64,000 bases of DNA from Abelmoschus esculentus (GCA_035048815.1 JAUCBN010000017.1:14690936-14754935); one strand, 5' to 3'; positions 11,501 to 24,344 are shown, counted from the first letter of the stretch. Translations and numbers: made by a program. Notes: generated from the letters alone by a model not told the origin.

Positions 11501-14500
11501 AACCTCAGAACTTCCTGCTCTGGAGGATACAGGATGAGGTGCTTGAGAAAAAGAAGAGTTCAAAGATGACCATGAATTGCTTGCTACACCATCTTGTCTT
11601 ATAGGTCCAACCCCAACACTAGAAGATTGCTTATCTTCCCCGTTAGACATGAAGCCATTGGTGAAGGTATCCTCTGCTGATAAAAACAAAGGACAAGGCT
11701 CTTCCCATTTGCCTTTGTTTGAAATACCACTTGGCATATTATCCAGCCAACGGAAGACATTGTACTGAAGGATGCATGCAGCAATTACCAGCACCTTTCC
11801 TCTCAAACCCAATTCTATACCCCAAAATCCTGGTTCATATACAAGAATACCCAAAAGGAGTGACAAATCAGAATGCTTTTGCCCTGGAAACATTCCAGCT
11901 TGTTTACCCCACATCTGAAAAAGATACTCTGTTGTCACCAGAAATCCTGTATAAACTAAGAAAGATTTCGATGGTATCCGAGAAGCCTTAGGTAAAGTTG
12001 AACATATGACAAGGCCAAGTAGATACAATAATCCAAAAGCACATATAGGAGATAAAGATGCATAGAATAATGAGACAAACAGGATCTTCTGGCTGTGCCA
12101 AATCAGAAACCGCTTGGCAAAGCCAAGTATCCCAGAACCTAAAGTATTGGGATAATAAGTTATGTTGTACTTGCTCTGCCGCCTTTCATAGCTATAAAGT
12201 TGCATCACAATTAGAACAGCTAGAGATTGCCAAATATTATCCAACAATGAAGCTTCAGGATCATAACCCAAATAAAAATAAAGATCTATAAGCCCGGAGA
12301 GCCAAATCTTAAAGCTGGTAAAAATGCTTAAGCTATAAACAAAAATGAACACCATGATTGCATATATTTTTAATGGAAACCATAGGCGCCTTTTCGTTCT
12401 CTCAACAAGTTGTCTTCCAATAATCCAAACAAGGAGAAGGAAGATGTATCCAAATGATATATAGTTGGGTATCACCATGTAAACTGTAAGAAGAATAGTC
12501 AGCAAAGCAATGTAGGTTCCACATGATCGATATATTGATAAAAACTTCTGCCCAATTTCGCTAAGGAATGAAGCTATCCTCCTCTCTGAATAACATAAAA
12601 AAAATAATTACAAAAATGATGTCAACTGAGCCGACAATGGTAGAAATGGTAATGGAAATATTGGTAGACACATCAGTAACAGCACCAAAATATTATAATA
12701 AATAAAATGGCTTAAAGCTATCTTGAATATTCCTATAAGTCCAATTTCATCATAAAGCAGTCATCTCAGAAGGGCCTAAAGTTAAGAGTAAAAACCAGCT
12801 ACAAAAAAAAATCGAAAAGTATTTAAAATCATATTTAGATCTGTAAAACCCGTACACCAGAACGGGATGACGCCAATTTGTTCAAGTTTTAGTTTGCTAC
12901 AATATTTGAACAAAATGTAAAGCATGAAATCTATCTAGTAAATTGTTCTCTACTTAGATTACAATTACAAACATAAGACAGTCAACTTTACTACTAAGTT
13001 GTTGACACCTAATGCAAATAACATTTCAGCAATCATTCAGATAAGCAAAAATAGAGGATTACATATTAAATAATTTTAGCATTTGTAACTAATAGTGGAA
13101 AATTGAACCTTTTTTCTTTTTTTTTCTTTTTCATGTTTTACAGTCAAATTAGATAGAAATTTTAACATGCATAGAGATTATACCATATGAAGGATTATCA
13201 TGGGAGTAGGATGCACTCGAGGACGCATAGACTGACAAGAGGACAGATTTGTTCAGACCAGCTCTCAAGATGCTAAACCCAACAGGAGGGCTAGGAGTGT
13301 GCTGCACAATTGCTGAGAATGAAAAGAGCATCTCAAACCCATGGTTATGAATTGCACAGAAGCAGGCAAGCAAAGCTATTTCCAGAAATCTTAATAAACT
13401 GTTATGTTTAACGAGACCTGCATAAATTCAGGGAAGATTGTTTACTTTCTTTCACTTTCCTGGGCAAGAGTTTCCTCTTAAGTGGACAAGCAAAAGCCAT
13501 TAAGGAAGTTCATTAATAAGTAGTAACCACAATCATATCATACAACTTAAATAACCTAAATCAAATACATACCTAACTGCAACGTGATTTCCAAAATTAT
13601 AGAGCCTTTTTGCTCCAAAGCATTAGAGATCAAATCAATCTGAAGAAGATACAATAATGCAAAGTGAGCTTCACAAAGAAGAATCAGAGACTGGCGTATC
13701 TTCCTGCTGATGTTGTGGCCCAAAAGATAAATCAAAAAGAAAACCACTGAAGCAGACATAAAAATATAAAGCCAATTAGAGAAACTGCCATGTGTATTTT
13801 CACAGTAATAATACAAATTTGCACTTGCTTATGGAACTATACAAGAACACTGGACAAAAGGTTTAATTTTAAAGGAAAATTTACAGTTAAACTCAAGTAA
13901 GGACTAGAACAAACAAGGTTTAATAAAACATACAATACACAGCATGGATAAGTCCAGGTTTCATTGCAATGATAAATATAAGTGCAAGCATGATAGCTCG
14001 AGAACATTTGCGCATTCCCCATGCAATTGTAGCCACAATGAACACCTTGGTCTCTCCATCCACTGCAAACAACGGACACAAGGAAGTGATTATATAGACT
14101 AAAGTAAAATTATCACCCTTTTCTACCAATAACCATAAATATTCTTAAAATGGATAAGAGAAGAAATCTAAAGCAATGTCATAGTAGTATATAAAACAAA
14201 ATAAAGCATGAGGGAAAAAAATGAGTTTTATGTGCTGTCAGGAAGATAGAGGATCGAAATTAAATCTTAAACAAAAAACTAACTCTTCAAGCTCACTGTT
14301 GTAAGATAAAAATCTAACTCCATAAATGCACAACCCTAGAAGTATTTCCCTTACAAGGAACTTTAATAGGATAAAGTCAACCTAATGATGGTCCTCAAAA
14401 TGTAGATGCCAATTAAGTACATAACACTCAGAATGTACAATTCATACCTTCAACAGCAGATCTGTTGCTTGATGATAGTGCATCCTCATCAGATAAATAG

Positions 14501-17500
14501 AGGAAAACAGAATTATTTACAAGATTACCCAATGCAACCAAAATTCCAAGACAAAATTGTGCAAGCAAAAAAAATCCAGGTATGGGATAATGCCAAAACC
14601 CAACCATCTCCCAAATTTCCATATCCTGCACAAGCACATGTATTGATCAAAACGTAAGAAAAAATAAATTTGAACCATCTTAATCTATGATAAATTGATA
14701 ATGAAGAATTTACAAACTCCAGAAGAAAGAAGTACCTTCCCAAAATTCCTATTCAAGAATGCAAATGCCACGTTAAATATATAGGTGCTAACAGCCCACA
14801 AAAGAATGAAGACAAGCAAAAGCCCATTTAACCGATGCAAACGAAACAGGGAGGGAAAAGCATACACAATGTAGCCAACATATGCAAGTAGCCCAAAAGC
14901 ACATATACTTGCAAAATGAAAACTCCAAAAAGAAAGAGCAAACAAGGATACCTGTCAAAATTTCCACCGACAATTTAAACTATTTACATATAAATCTTAA
15001 TATTGATAAAATTAGAAAAATACCCATGAGAATATAGAAACATTTGGTAAAAGGTAGCAAACATACTGGAAAACCGTAAGTGAAAAAGTTGATGGTGAAA
15101 GTCCGGAAAACTGTCCTTCGTAGTAAAACATTGGTATGCCTTACACCAGATCTGGAGAATTGGAATAACTCATTAACGAACTGAAAACCTATCATTTAAA
15201 GCATGGACTTCTTTTTTCTGAAAAAGAAAAGCAGAAGCACAAATGATACATGAACATCTTGTGCAATGCATCAGATCCAAAACAAACATGATGGTGAAAA
15301 CATCGGTACATAAAATAAAGCCAGAAAATAGAAAAACGAGATGCAATTGAATTCTGATAAATAAAATACACAATTATTGTTGCTTATTCTGACAAATATT
15401 ATTGTGGAAAGTAGCCAATTCATAATTTTCAATCAGAAAATATGATCTTGTTGTATCCTCCCACTACCGTTTTATTTCAGGACAACTCAATTAAACAATG
15501 AGAACCTTGCCCGAAATAGTAAAGCGTAGCTAGATACTGTTAGATTAAGAAAAAGGGAGCATTCCGAAACAGATATAGCAGTATATTAGTTGAATTAATA
15601 AGCTACTTCTAGACTGCTTAAATCTATGAATAAATCAAGCGTCCTAGAGTTTGAAATTTATGGTGTGTAGAATATTTGTCCTTTTTAAGAATTCAAAGCA
15701 TATAACAATGAAATACGTTACCTTGATTCACGAATGAAGAACGAATGCTTTGAAGGAAGTAGTTTCTCTGTCAAGTTACTGTCTCGCATTGACATGATAA
15801 AATCCATTTCCTCCAAATCACATTTGACATATGATAGCTGCAGTACAAGTTGGAACGCTTAAATAGCAGAAATAGACACCAAGACAGAAGCAGTAGAGAA
15901 ATATTTAAAAGGCCAAATTAGCAGATAAATAACAAAGATATTTTCAACATATTGTCGTATTATGTGGTATGTGCAACCCAAAACTTCAGGTTAGCATCTT
16001 TATAATTGCTAAACAAAACTTAAAGCCAATGGCAAATAGATTCACAATAGAACATGTATTAAGCATAAGGAGGGAGCTGCTCAAATCTTGTTCAGTTATT
16101 TTTTTTTTTGAAACAGCTTCTCAGTTATCTCTTAATCATTATAATTTGACATGTCAAATATTATTAAGAACATAGATTATATAAACATGTGGTTTCCAAC
16201 AAGGAAGTTCTTAAATTTTCAACGGCAACTTTACTGAAGAAACTGAACAAAATCTTTATCCAGGATTCCAACAATGTCATCAAACTCAAAAGATTGGTTT
16301 TGCAAGTGAATTGTTCAAACCATCTTAAATTTGAAATATGGAGAAAATACTAAATTGGATGGACAAATGTCAGACACAGGAAAGACAAAATGAAGTCAAT
16401 TTCATAATATAAGATTGGTTGAGGAAAAAGTGTTTTGTAATTTATTGAAAGGTTCAGCTAGAATCTAAGAACAGAACCAGACCTATGGTAATAAAAACAA
16501 GTACATACCATGATGTAAAACAGCACAAGAGAAACAGCAGAGTAAATCTCAGTCCACTCAGATGTTGGACATATTTTGAATAGACCAACAAAATCAGCTA
16601 CCCGCTGTAGCATACTTGAGAATACTACAGGGAGTTGATACACATAAAGCAAGAAAATGTTGAAGCCTGCATAAAACTGGAGAGCCTTCCACAACCTTGA
16701 CACGAAAGTACCAAAACATAAGCTACTAAAAGTATTAACTAATGGTAAAAAATTCATTGACAAAGAAAATGAAATAGAACAATGGTCAGTGGTCTACAAA
16801 GAGTCAAGAAGATAGCACCTGAATAGCCCAAGAAAATTGCTTGTCAAAGACCAATCCACTAGCCCAACACAACTACCAATGAAAAATGGCAGAGAAATCC
16901 ACGAGGGATGGCTAATTCCAACAACCAGCTGAACAGCAGGTAGAAGCAAACAGGAAGCAACTTTAAGATGGGAACCTTTCATGAAGCAAACCATGGAAAT
17001 AATTCTATATCAATTTCAATCAAGCATAAATGTCTGAGGTAATAAGTAAAATAAAATAAAAACTCTATTGTAATTTTAAGTTCAGTATCTGAAGCAAGAT
17101 AAAGATTAAGAAAGAAATGTTAAGATAGTTTTAACTTTTCTTTCTTTTTCTTTAGTTTCAGAGACCAACAAAGCACCGACTAACTAAGAACAGCATAAGC
17201 TTAATGGGCATTAGATTTCTATATAAAGTTGACTGCAACGCAATTAAGCAGCACTATCATTTCAGTTGACTAAGCAGCAAAATAGCAACCTACAAGGCAG
17301 ACACCTTATATATTATTAATTCATTCTGCACATTCATGGGTATTACCAATTCGTCAGGGATACAACTGAATTACGGTAGAGATGTAACGCATAAAATACC
17401 GAGAATTAGTGCGAGCAGAAAATGCAACATGCGGTTTTATTACCACACGAAAACCCTCTACTAAAATGACAAGAACTCTACATTGAACAAGATGCAAAAT

Positions 17501-19180
17501 AATGTTTTAGAAGTTTTGGTAGTAAGCATTGAAGTAGGCTACAGAGATCAATAATTTCACCTCCAACCCACAAGGTTCAAAAGAGCACAAGAAAAACATT
17601 ACAATAGTCAAAAGTAAGCTATCATTGATACACACAAAAAAGAGAGAATAACACGACTTCGCTACTGCTTTAGAAGAGGGACAATTGGGAGGAGAGTTAA
17701 ACATGATTTACTCATTGAACAAAATGAATAAAATCAGCTCTAGCTCATTTCCACAGAAGGCAATGAGAAAATCCTAAAGCATTCGTATCAGATTGCTAAA
17801 TCGATTCTGTTTCGGGATGGGGAATGTACACAGTGAAACAATATCACTACATGCAATTTGCAAAACAACTAGAATAATAAGGAAATACTTACAAACCTAA
17901 ATGTTCAACAACTGTTAAGAAATCACCCCAACAAGAATGCCTCCATGGAACAAGACCAAATCTGTTCCCATGTAAATCAAGCAAAGCAACAACTAGCACT
18001 AGCAGTTGTGTGACCAAGAAATAGATCACAGTGGGAGATTTCCAAGACTGGATTCTGCAAAACAATACCCAAAGAGACAAGAAGTCAAAATCTGTGGAAA
18101 CAAAGAAGGGACAAAAGAATTATAGAAACAAAATATATTCTTACATCATAAAACCAATTAGCTTCATCCACCAAGCATCTCCTATACTCGGTTTATAACC
18201 TCCAATGGCCCATATAACAAGATATGCAGTTTGTGAAAGAAAGACAAGTAGGGAAAAGATGATCACAGGCCATAACAACAAGTATTTCCTCCTGAAACGG
18301 AATCCTACAGGAAAGTAATCCCACATACGTTATATAATGATAACAACTTCAAAAAAAGTATTTACCAGAAAATCTTCATTGCTTACCTATTTTGGGTGCA
18401 GTGTACTGAATGAGAAGGAAAGCTATCAAATCAACAAGAGAGACCAAACTCCAATTGAGCAATGCAGCTTCAAGAAACAAGAGAACACCGAAAAACTATT
18501 AATACTTTGGTGGCAGAGCACACATGAAATTTTCACTTTTCAAGTGACTTTAACTAACAAAAAAAACTTCTACACTAGGCACCTTCTGAGGTTCCAAATA
18601 AAGGAAAATCAGATAATAAATGATATGCAGAATAAAAAAGAAGACTGCATCATAAACTAATTTTAAACTAGGTTCAGGTATCCGGGAATTAGATTTCTCA
18701 CAATAGATTAAGTGAATTGAAGGTTGCATATAAATGCAAAGACTAGTGTTCTCATCATGAACTTCTGAGCAGGAAACAAAATTCTTACTCTAATACCAGC
18801 TAGGATAAAACAAAAGGTGATTTTGGCTCTCCTCAGCTTCCTGACACATCCCTCATGGCATTTGGACTAGGTTATTTCTCCATGGGATAGCATCCAAGAG
18901 TGAAATTTTATGCGGGAAACTAAATCATACTGATAAACAAACGCACTAAAAAACGTAGTTCAAATAATACAAAGATTGGATTCCAGCACACAAACAAAAA
19001 AACAGCATCATAAAAGGAACTTCTATTAAAAAAAGAGGGGCAAATGGAAAGAAGAAGAAATACTCAATCTTTCATATCAATTTGTAAGGGATGAAATTAA
19101 AGTAATGAGAACAAGAAACAAAGCATACCCGTCAGAAGCAGCATAGGCAAGGCAAACCCAGCAAGAAAACTCCCACCCAT
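5592..19180 (-). CDS. PIEZO1: Piezo-type mechanosensitive ion channel, 21 coding exons
   Basis: This encodes a large multipass cation channel gated by membrane tension. Plant Piezo acts in root-cap mechanosensing and, in moss, at the vacuole membrane (family knowledge). Coding exons, 5' to 3': 19180-19129, 18467-18387, 18304-18145, 18054-17897, 16975-16819, 16695-16509, 15837-15722, 15151-15067, 14951-14736, 14625-14448, 14062-13934, 13746-13573, 13417-13184, 12585-11041, 10665-8177, 8032-7637, 7471-7313, 7048-6539, 6288-6132, 6041-5897, 5727-5592. All junctions are GT-AG and keep phase. The total is 7464 nt, or 2487 residues; Arabidopsis Piezo (At2g48060) has about 2485. Hydrophobic helices run through most of the protein. 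A charged coiled coil (about 1360-1420) lies in exon 15. The extracellular cap is encoded by exons 18-20 and the protein ends in a conserved cytosolic tail (LLEYTKPD). No stop or frameshift is seen, so it should be functional. Confidence 0.95.
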
Positions 19181-19514
19181 GAGATTATCACTTCAATTCC
19201 ACCAACAACCAAATCGCTTTACAGAAAACACAGAATCCGTTCATGGGTTTTCAGTTTCCATTAAAATCTGAAAACCCCCTTCACGTCAAATAAAAAAATT
19301 CCTCCAAAGCAACGAAAAGACGAAAATTTTGACTTGAAACCCGAAGAAAGTTCGGGTCACGTATTTTTCCAGTAAAGAACGGGAAAGAGAATTAGCTATG
19401 GTTTCCTAATAGGAAAAAGAATAAATGATCAAAAGAAAGGGGGAAATAAGAAGGGAACACTTCACAAATAGTGCCCTAAAATGATCTTTGAATATTAAAA
19501 TAAAGGAAGAATCT
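19181..19514 (-). promoter_or_regulatory. 5' flank of the Piezo gene
   Basis: This region lies upstream of the Piezo start and is purine-rich on the plus strand. I see no clear TATA box. From 19451 the sequence starts to resemble the ends of the adjacent fold-back repeat, so the native promoter may be short. Confidence 0.35.
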
Positions 19515-20800
19515 ATCAACTTTTAAACCCTACCTATTTATAATATTATACATTTAATTCTTATAATTTATTTATTATTTTAATTTAATTTTAAATTTAA
19601 ATTAATAAATAAAATTAATCATCGAATAATGATACATGTCACCACCTGATTAGTAAGATACCTATTTATAATATTATATATTTAATTTCTATAATTTATT
19701 TATTATTTTAATTTAATCTTAAATTTAAATTAATAAATAAAATTAATCATCAGATGATGACACATGTCACCACCTAATTAGTGAGATATAAGAAAAAAAA
19801 TAAAACTTATAATTTTAAGGAGAAAGGGAATTTAACTCATGATATTGTAAGTCAACCACCAAACCATCAAGCTAAAGCCAACTTTAAATTGTAATCCACA
19901 ATAAACTTTATTTAGGATTACTTTGTTGGATATTTAAGGATTACTTTATTAGAATCAAATTTTAATGTTTTAAATATTTGTATATTTTAATGCTTACAAA
20001 TTTTATTTGTATATTACTTTGTTGGATATTTAAATATTCAAATCAAATTTAATATTAAATAATAGTTAAAATATTAGATGTTTAATATAAAAATGTTAAA
20101 TTTAATTCGAATATTTAAAATATCAAATTTATTAGATATTTTGATTCAAAATATTAAAATAATTGAATATTTTAATTCAAATATTAAATATTTATATATT
20201 TTTTATTTAATATTTTAATGTTTTAAATATTCGTTAATTTAATATTTGAATCAAATTTATTAGATATTTAATATATGAATATTTAAATATCCGACAAAGT
20301 AATATACGAATAAAATTTATAAGCATTAAAATATATGAATATTTAAAACATTAAAATTTGATTTGAACAAAATAATCCTTAAATATTCAACAAAGTAATC
20401 CTTAAATAAAATTTGTTGTGATTTATGATTTAAAGTTGGTTTTTGCTTGGTGGTTTAGCCGTTGGCTTACAACCTTGAAGGTCATGGGTTTAATTCCTAG
20501 CCTTGTTAAAATAATAGTTCTATTTCTTTCTCTTATATCTCACCAACCAGTTGGTGACACGTGTCACCACCTGATTGGAGAGAAATATATAAAAAATATT
20601 TTTTTAAAAAATAAAATTAATCATCCAATCGGATAGTGAATTTAAGATTAAATTAAAATAATAAATAAATTAGAGGGATTAAATATGTAGTTTTATAAAA
20701 AAAAATAATTGTCACGTCATCATCGTTAACTTTTTCTGTTAGAATTTTAATGGCAGTGACTCAGATAGGTAGGGTTTCAAAGTTGGGTGATCTAATTGAC
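19515..20800. repeat. long fold-back inverted repeat
   Basis: The left arm begins CAACTTTTAAACCCTACCTA near 19518. The right arm ends with the imperfect reverse complement, GATAGGTAGGGTTTCAAAGT near 20765. Further inward both arms share inverted copies of TTTAGGATTACTTTGTTGGA and ACATGTCACCACCTGATT. The centre is an AT-rich region of short TTTAAATATT words. This is the shape of a fold-back or MITE-type element. A matching AAGGG-AGTG end may start as far out as 19451, with the opposite end at about 20870. No clear target duplication was found. Confidence 0.6.
19533..19788. repeat. 128-bp direct tandem duplication in the fold-back left arm
   Basis: The unit from CCTATTTATAATATTATA at 19533 to 19660 is repeated at 19661-19788. 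Each copy ends with an ACATGTCACCACCT.ATTAGT.AGATA segment. Only one such unit, inverted, appears in the right arm near 20540-20700. The duplication therefore postdates the inverted repeat. Confidence 0.6.
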
Positions 20801-20884
20801 AAGTTTTTTAGTTGGGTGGCCAAATTAGGTATCTCTAATTAATTGGGTGGTCACTGAGGTAGTTTACCCTTAAATTTTTAATCA

Positions 20885-21530
20885 AGATTAAAAATATCAA
20901 GGCTAGACTTAAATTAAAATTATTTTTTAAAAATTAAAAAATAAAAATTAAATTTAATAAACTTTTATATTTTTATAATACTTTTAATTAATATATTAAA
21001 ATATACTATCCCAAAAATATCCTTAATATTAAAACCCCTAAACTTAACTCTTTTATTTTTTTCCCGTCGCTACCACCGCGACTGTCCCAATCTCCGTTTC
21101 CACCTCCGCCTCCTTTGACGACGGACAAAATATTATTGATTTTGGAAGCTAATATACTAGCATCTTGGACATGCAAAATTTTATTATGTCTTCGGTTAGT
21201 CCCTATACGATGAGTTCATTGCCAAAGATTACTACTGTTACACACACAAATTGATTCGAAACCGTATATAGGAGTGGTGCGGTTTCAACAACTCCTCCCA
21301 CATGGTTCATTCAAGAGCGACGGCGGCGATAGCGATGGAACCAGTAGTGACAACGGCGGCGAAAAAAAAATATGAGCTGAATTTAAGTTTTTTATTATTA
21401 AGGATATTTTATTTTAATGTATCATTTAAAATATTTTAAAAAGTATAAAATATTATTAAATTTAATTATTAATTTTTTAAAAATAATTCTAATTATAGGT
21501 GTAGTCCTTCAAATTTTAATCTTTATTAAA
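20885..21530. mobile_element. MITE-like inverted-repeat element with GC-rich core
   Basis: Left arm (about 20885-21050) and right arm (about 21375-21530) are imperfect reverse complements. Shared words include ATCCTTAATATT, TTAAATTTAATAA and the outer GATTAAAA...CAAGG. The middle (21060-21365) is unusually GC-rich for this area, with GTCGCTACCACCGCGAC on one side and CGGCGGCG on the other. No coding frame is supported. No clean target duplication was found, so the class is not certain. Confidence 0.5.
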
Positions 21531-21953
21531 TAAGTTTAATAATGTCCAACGATGTTCAACGTTAATAATGTTCAGCGATATTCGTCGAGCGTTCTAAAAT
21601 TTTTTTAAAATAAAATATTAATAATTTAACTACTATGTACAAAAGGGTTAATTCGGAAAAAAAATACAAAAGGAAATTATTATTAAAAAAACACCTTAAT
21701 ACACATAATTTTTTAGTTTTAAGTTTAAAATTTAAAGTTTTGGGTTAAAATTTAAAATTTAACATTTAAATTTTAGGTTTTTAGATATTCGGACTAAAAT
21801 TTTAAATTTTAGATTTTATAATTTAAATGTAAAAATTTATATAATTTTATACATCAAAATATAATTTTGTATTATTTATAATAATTAAATTTTAATTATA
21901 ATTTTATGACAATTAATATATTAATTATATAAACATACAAATCGATATATGTT
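21531..21953. other. AT-rich intergenic DNA
   Basis: This is low-complexity AT-rich sequence with repeated TTTAAATTTTAGGTTTT-like words around 21715-21830. I see no gene or element ends. Confidence 0.4.
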
Positions 21954-22340
21954 AAACTATTAAGAATATACAACGATTTATTGTTTATTTTGTAATAAAA
22001 TTTAAAAGTTTGCATTTATTTTGCTATTATTCAAAGTTTAATATTAAAGTTTAAGATACTTTACGATTATTTATGAATATATGTGTATAATTTAGATTAC
22101 GAATAAAAATAATTTTACTTTGAGACACTTAGATATTAACATGTTCGTATATAAACTATTAAGAATATATAGTGTTTCATTGTTTATTTTGTAATAAAAT
22201 TTAAAATTTAATATTTATTTTATTATTATTCGAAGTTTAATATTAAAATTTAAGATAATTTACGATTTTTTATGAATATATGTGTATAATTTAGATCACG
22301 AATAAAAATAATTTTATTATGAGATACTTAGATATTAGTA
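21954..22340. repeat. two-copy 199-bp tandem duplication
   Basis: AAACTATTAAGAATATA occurs at 21954 and again at 22153. The following ~190 bp of each copy run in parallel. Both contain TTGTTTATTTTGTAATAAAA, then TATGAATATATGTGTATAAT, then GAATAAAAATAATTTTA. The copies differ at scattered sites, so the duplication is not recent. No coding content is seen. Confidence 0.7.
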
Positions 22341-22935
22341 GGATATAAATATATTCAACTTTTAAAAATCATGAAAGAGTTAGTTAGTAAATTGCTATGA
22401 ACATGTCACTTGATCAGGAGATTATATCATAGGCTCGGTTCGTTACGTCAGTTGTGTTCTCTATCCAATGAAAATCATCTATTTCACTATTAATCATTCA
22501 TGTCATTAATATAATTTTTAAAAATTATATTTTTAAATGACAGAAAAAATGAGTAAAGATTTATTGATTGAAAAAAATAACTCAAAAGATAATGGTAAAG
22601 TATGTGGTTATAATTGGATACGATAATAACTGATGTGATAAGTCAGACCCATAATATAATTTTTTCGAAATTATTCAATTTTTTGATGTGAAATATTTAT
22701 TGGTTAAAATTATTATATTTTATAGAGTTACAACCTACGATTGAGTTTTAAATTTTTTAATACAGAAATTATCATCTACACGTGGCAAGCAAACCAAGAA
22801 GATAAAGAAGGTTATAGTAATGACGAGATGCATCGTAAAACTGCTGCTATGTCTGCTGTTTTTCTATCTGCAATATTTGATTCAGACCAGCCCGGAAAAT
22901 GTGGTGGTCCATGTCCCATGGCCAAAACTTATGAA
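22341..22935. other. intergenic
   Basis: AT-rich sequence without recognisable gene or element ends. The plus-strand open frame at 22741-23034 overlaps the antisense of the small minus-strand gene and is taken as a shadow. Confidence 0.35.
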
Positions 22936-23409
22936 TTAAGAGTCTTCGTGCTGCTTAAAGCTGAGGTTTTCCGACATCTTTCTCTTTGTTTTCGCAATAT
23001 AATTTTCAGACACTTCATTAATATTCAAGCCTAAACCTGTAAGCATCGGTTCTGCAGTAGGAAATTCATTGCCTACCTTCTGTTTCCTCTCGTTCTGACC
23101 TGCTCGGTTGGTTATAGGGATGATGGTCTTCTTGGTGCCTACTGACCCTTCACCTTGTACACCATTTTGCAATGGGATCTCCTTACCCAAGTGGCCGGCG
23201 GATGAGCCGAGCTTGTCGACCGGAGGCGAATACACCAGCTCCTCCGTTTGCTTGAAGTGGATCTTAACCGCAGGATCCGAATCATTGTCCTTCGGCTCCG
23301 AGTCCACTGTTTCCCCTCCATTTCCTCTACCTGTGAAGCTGTTCATGATGAAGTTGAAGAGCCTACGGCAAATGCCATAGTGCTGAAAGTCTTCTTCTTT
23401 CTTCTGCAT
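22936..23409 (-). CDS. small unidentified plant protein (157 aa)
   Basis: This frame has clearly higher GC and coding-like composition than its AT-rich surroundings. From the Met at 23409 it encodes 157 residues, starting MQKKEEDFQHYGICRRLFN. An acidic middle (DSEPKDNDSDP) is followed by VKIHFKQTEELVYSPPVDK. The C-terminus has the segment NINEVSENYIAKTKRKM, which looks like the short motif closing many small plant proteins of unknown function. There is no signal peptide or membrane helix from this start. The frame stays open upstream to 23532, giving 198 residues, but that part is less convincing and could hold an intron. I do not recognise the family and assign no function. It sits between repeat-rich blocks and may be intact or a gene fragment. 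Confidence 0.5.
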   Translation of the reverse strand: MQKKEEDFQHYGICRRLFNFIMNSFTGRGNGGETVDSEPKDNDSDPAVKIHFKQTEELVYSPPVDKLGSSAGHLGKEIPLQNGVQGEGSVGTKKTIIPITNRAGQNERKQKVGNEFPTAEPMLTGLGLNINEVSENYIAKTKRKMSENLSFKQHEDS

Positions 23410-24053
23410 GTATCTGATGAAAAGACTATGCCAAGGAAGGAAATAATGGCAGCAGGAGAGATGGTGGAAATGGCTATTTAGAATGATTCTAACCTTGGGG
23501 TTTGTGGGGTTCAGAAAGAATGTGATTTTCATGTTGGGGGAGCAATTTTCTAAAGTTGCTGCCTTTCCTGGAAGGGGAATCTGTATTATAGGTTGCTTTG
23601 AAGTTAATTGGATTCCAAAACAGCAACAAGAATCAGTGAGGGGAATTGGTGGGGTAAAAATGGTCTCACTCTTTCCTACTACTCTATTTGTGTCTCATGT
23701 TTAAATTTGTTAAAAATTAAATTTTAAACACTAACTTTGATTTTCTATATCTTAAGACCTAAACCTTACATCCTAAAAAAATATACCTTACCCCTAATTT
23801 TCTAAACCCTAATCACAACCTCTAACCATAAACCCTAAACCTTTAATTTGAAGTAAAGGCACAAATAGAGGCGTGAGAAAGAGGTAGACGATTTGCACCC
23901 GAATTGGTGATTGAAACCGACAGGGACGGAGTCAAGATTTGGAGTTGAGGGAACGAAACATAAATGTTTAGAAGTAAGGAGGAAATTTATAAAAAATTTA
24001 AATAAGGGGACAAAAGTGGGAAAAAAAATTAAATCGAGGATGGAGAGCGATTG
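23410..24053. other. intergenic, with AAACCCTAA-like words
   Basis: The first 120 bp may be the leader of the small minus-strand gene. Positions 23745-23850 carry scattered CCTAAACC and AAACCCTAA words, irregular and mixed with other sequence. No further coding signal is visible. Confidence 0.35.
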
Positions 24054-24344
24054 CTAGGGGTGTTCATATCCAGGTACCCAAATTTTGTAGGTACCAAAAT
24101 GTCGGCCCGTGACCCGGTCCATAAGAATCGGGTACCCACAAAATCGGGTATCGGGTACCCGATTTACTTTTTATATATTTTTTAAATTTATTTTTTAAAA
24201 AAATATATAAGAAACACATAAAATTTTATAATATATATTTCAAACACAAAAATATTGATTTGAGATTAGTTTTAAAGACAAATATTTATATATATATATA
24301 TATTAAAATTTATCGATAAAAGAATGTATTTTGAACACCCTTGG
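24054..24344. mobile_element. short hAT-like non-autonomous element
   Basis: The left end CTAGGGGTGTTCA (24054) and right end TGAACACCCTTGG (to 24344) form an inverted pair, 11 of 13 matching. The flanks are AGCGATTG and GCCGATTG, a degenerate 8-bp direct repeat with six matching bases. Ends of the form TAGGGGTGTTCA and 8-bp duplications are typical of plant hAT elements. The interior has repeated GGGTACC and CGGGTA words and an AT-rich half with a (TA)n run. There is no coding capacity. Confidence 0.6.

Noticed and set aside
23745..23850. AAACCCTAA-like words suggesting interstitial telomere repeats
   Set aside because: The words are irregular, mixed with other sequence and not in tandem 7-bp register.
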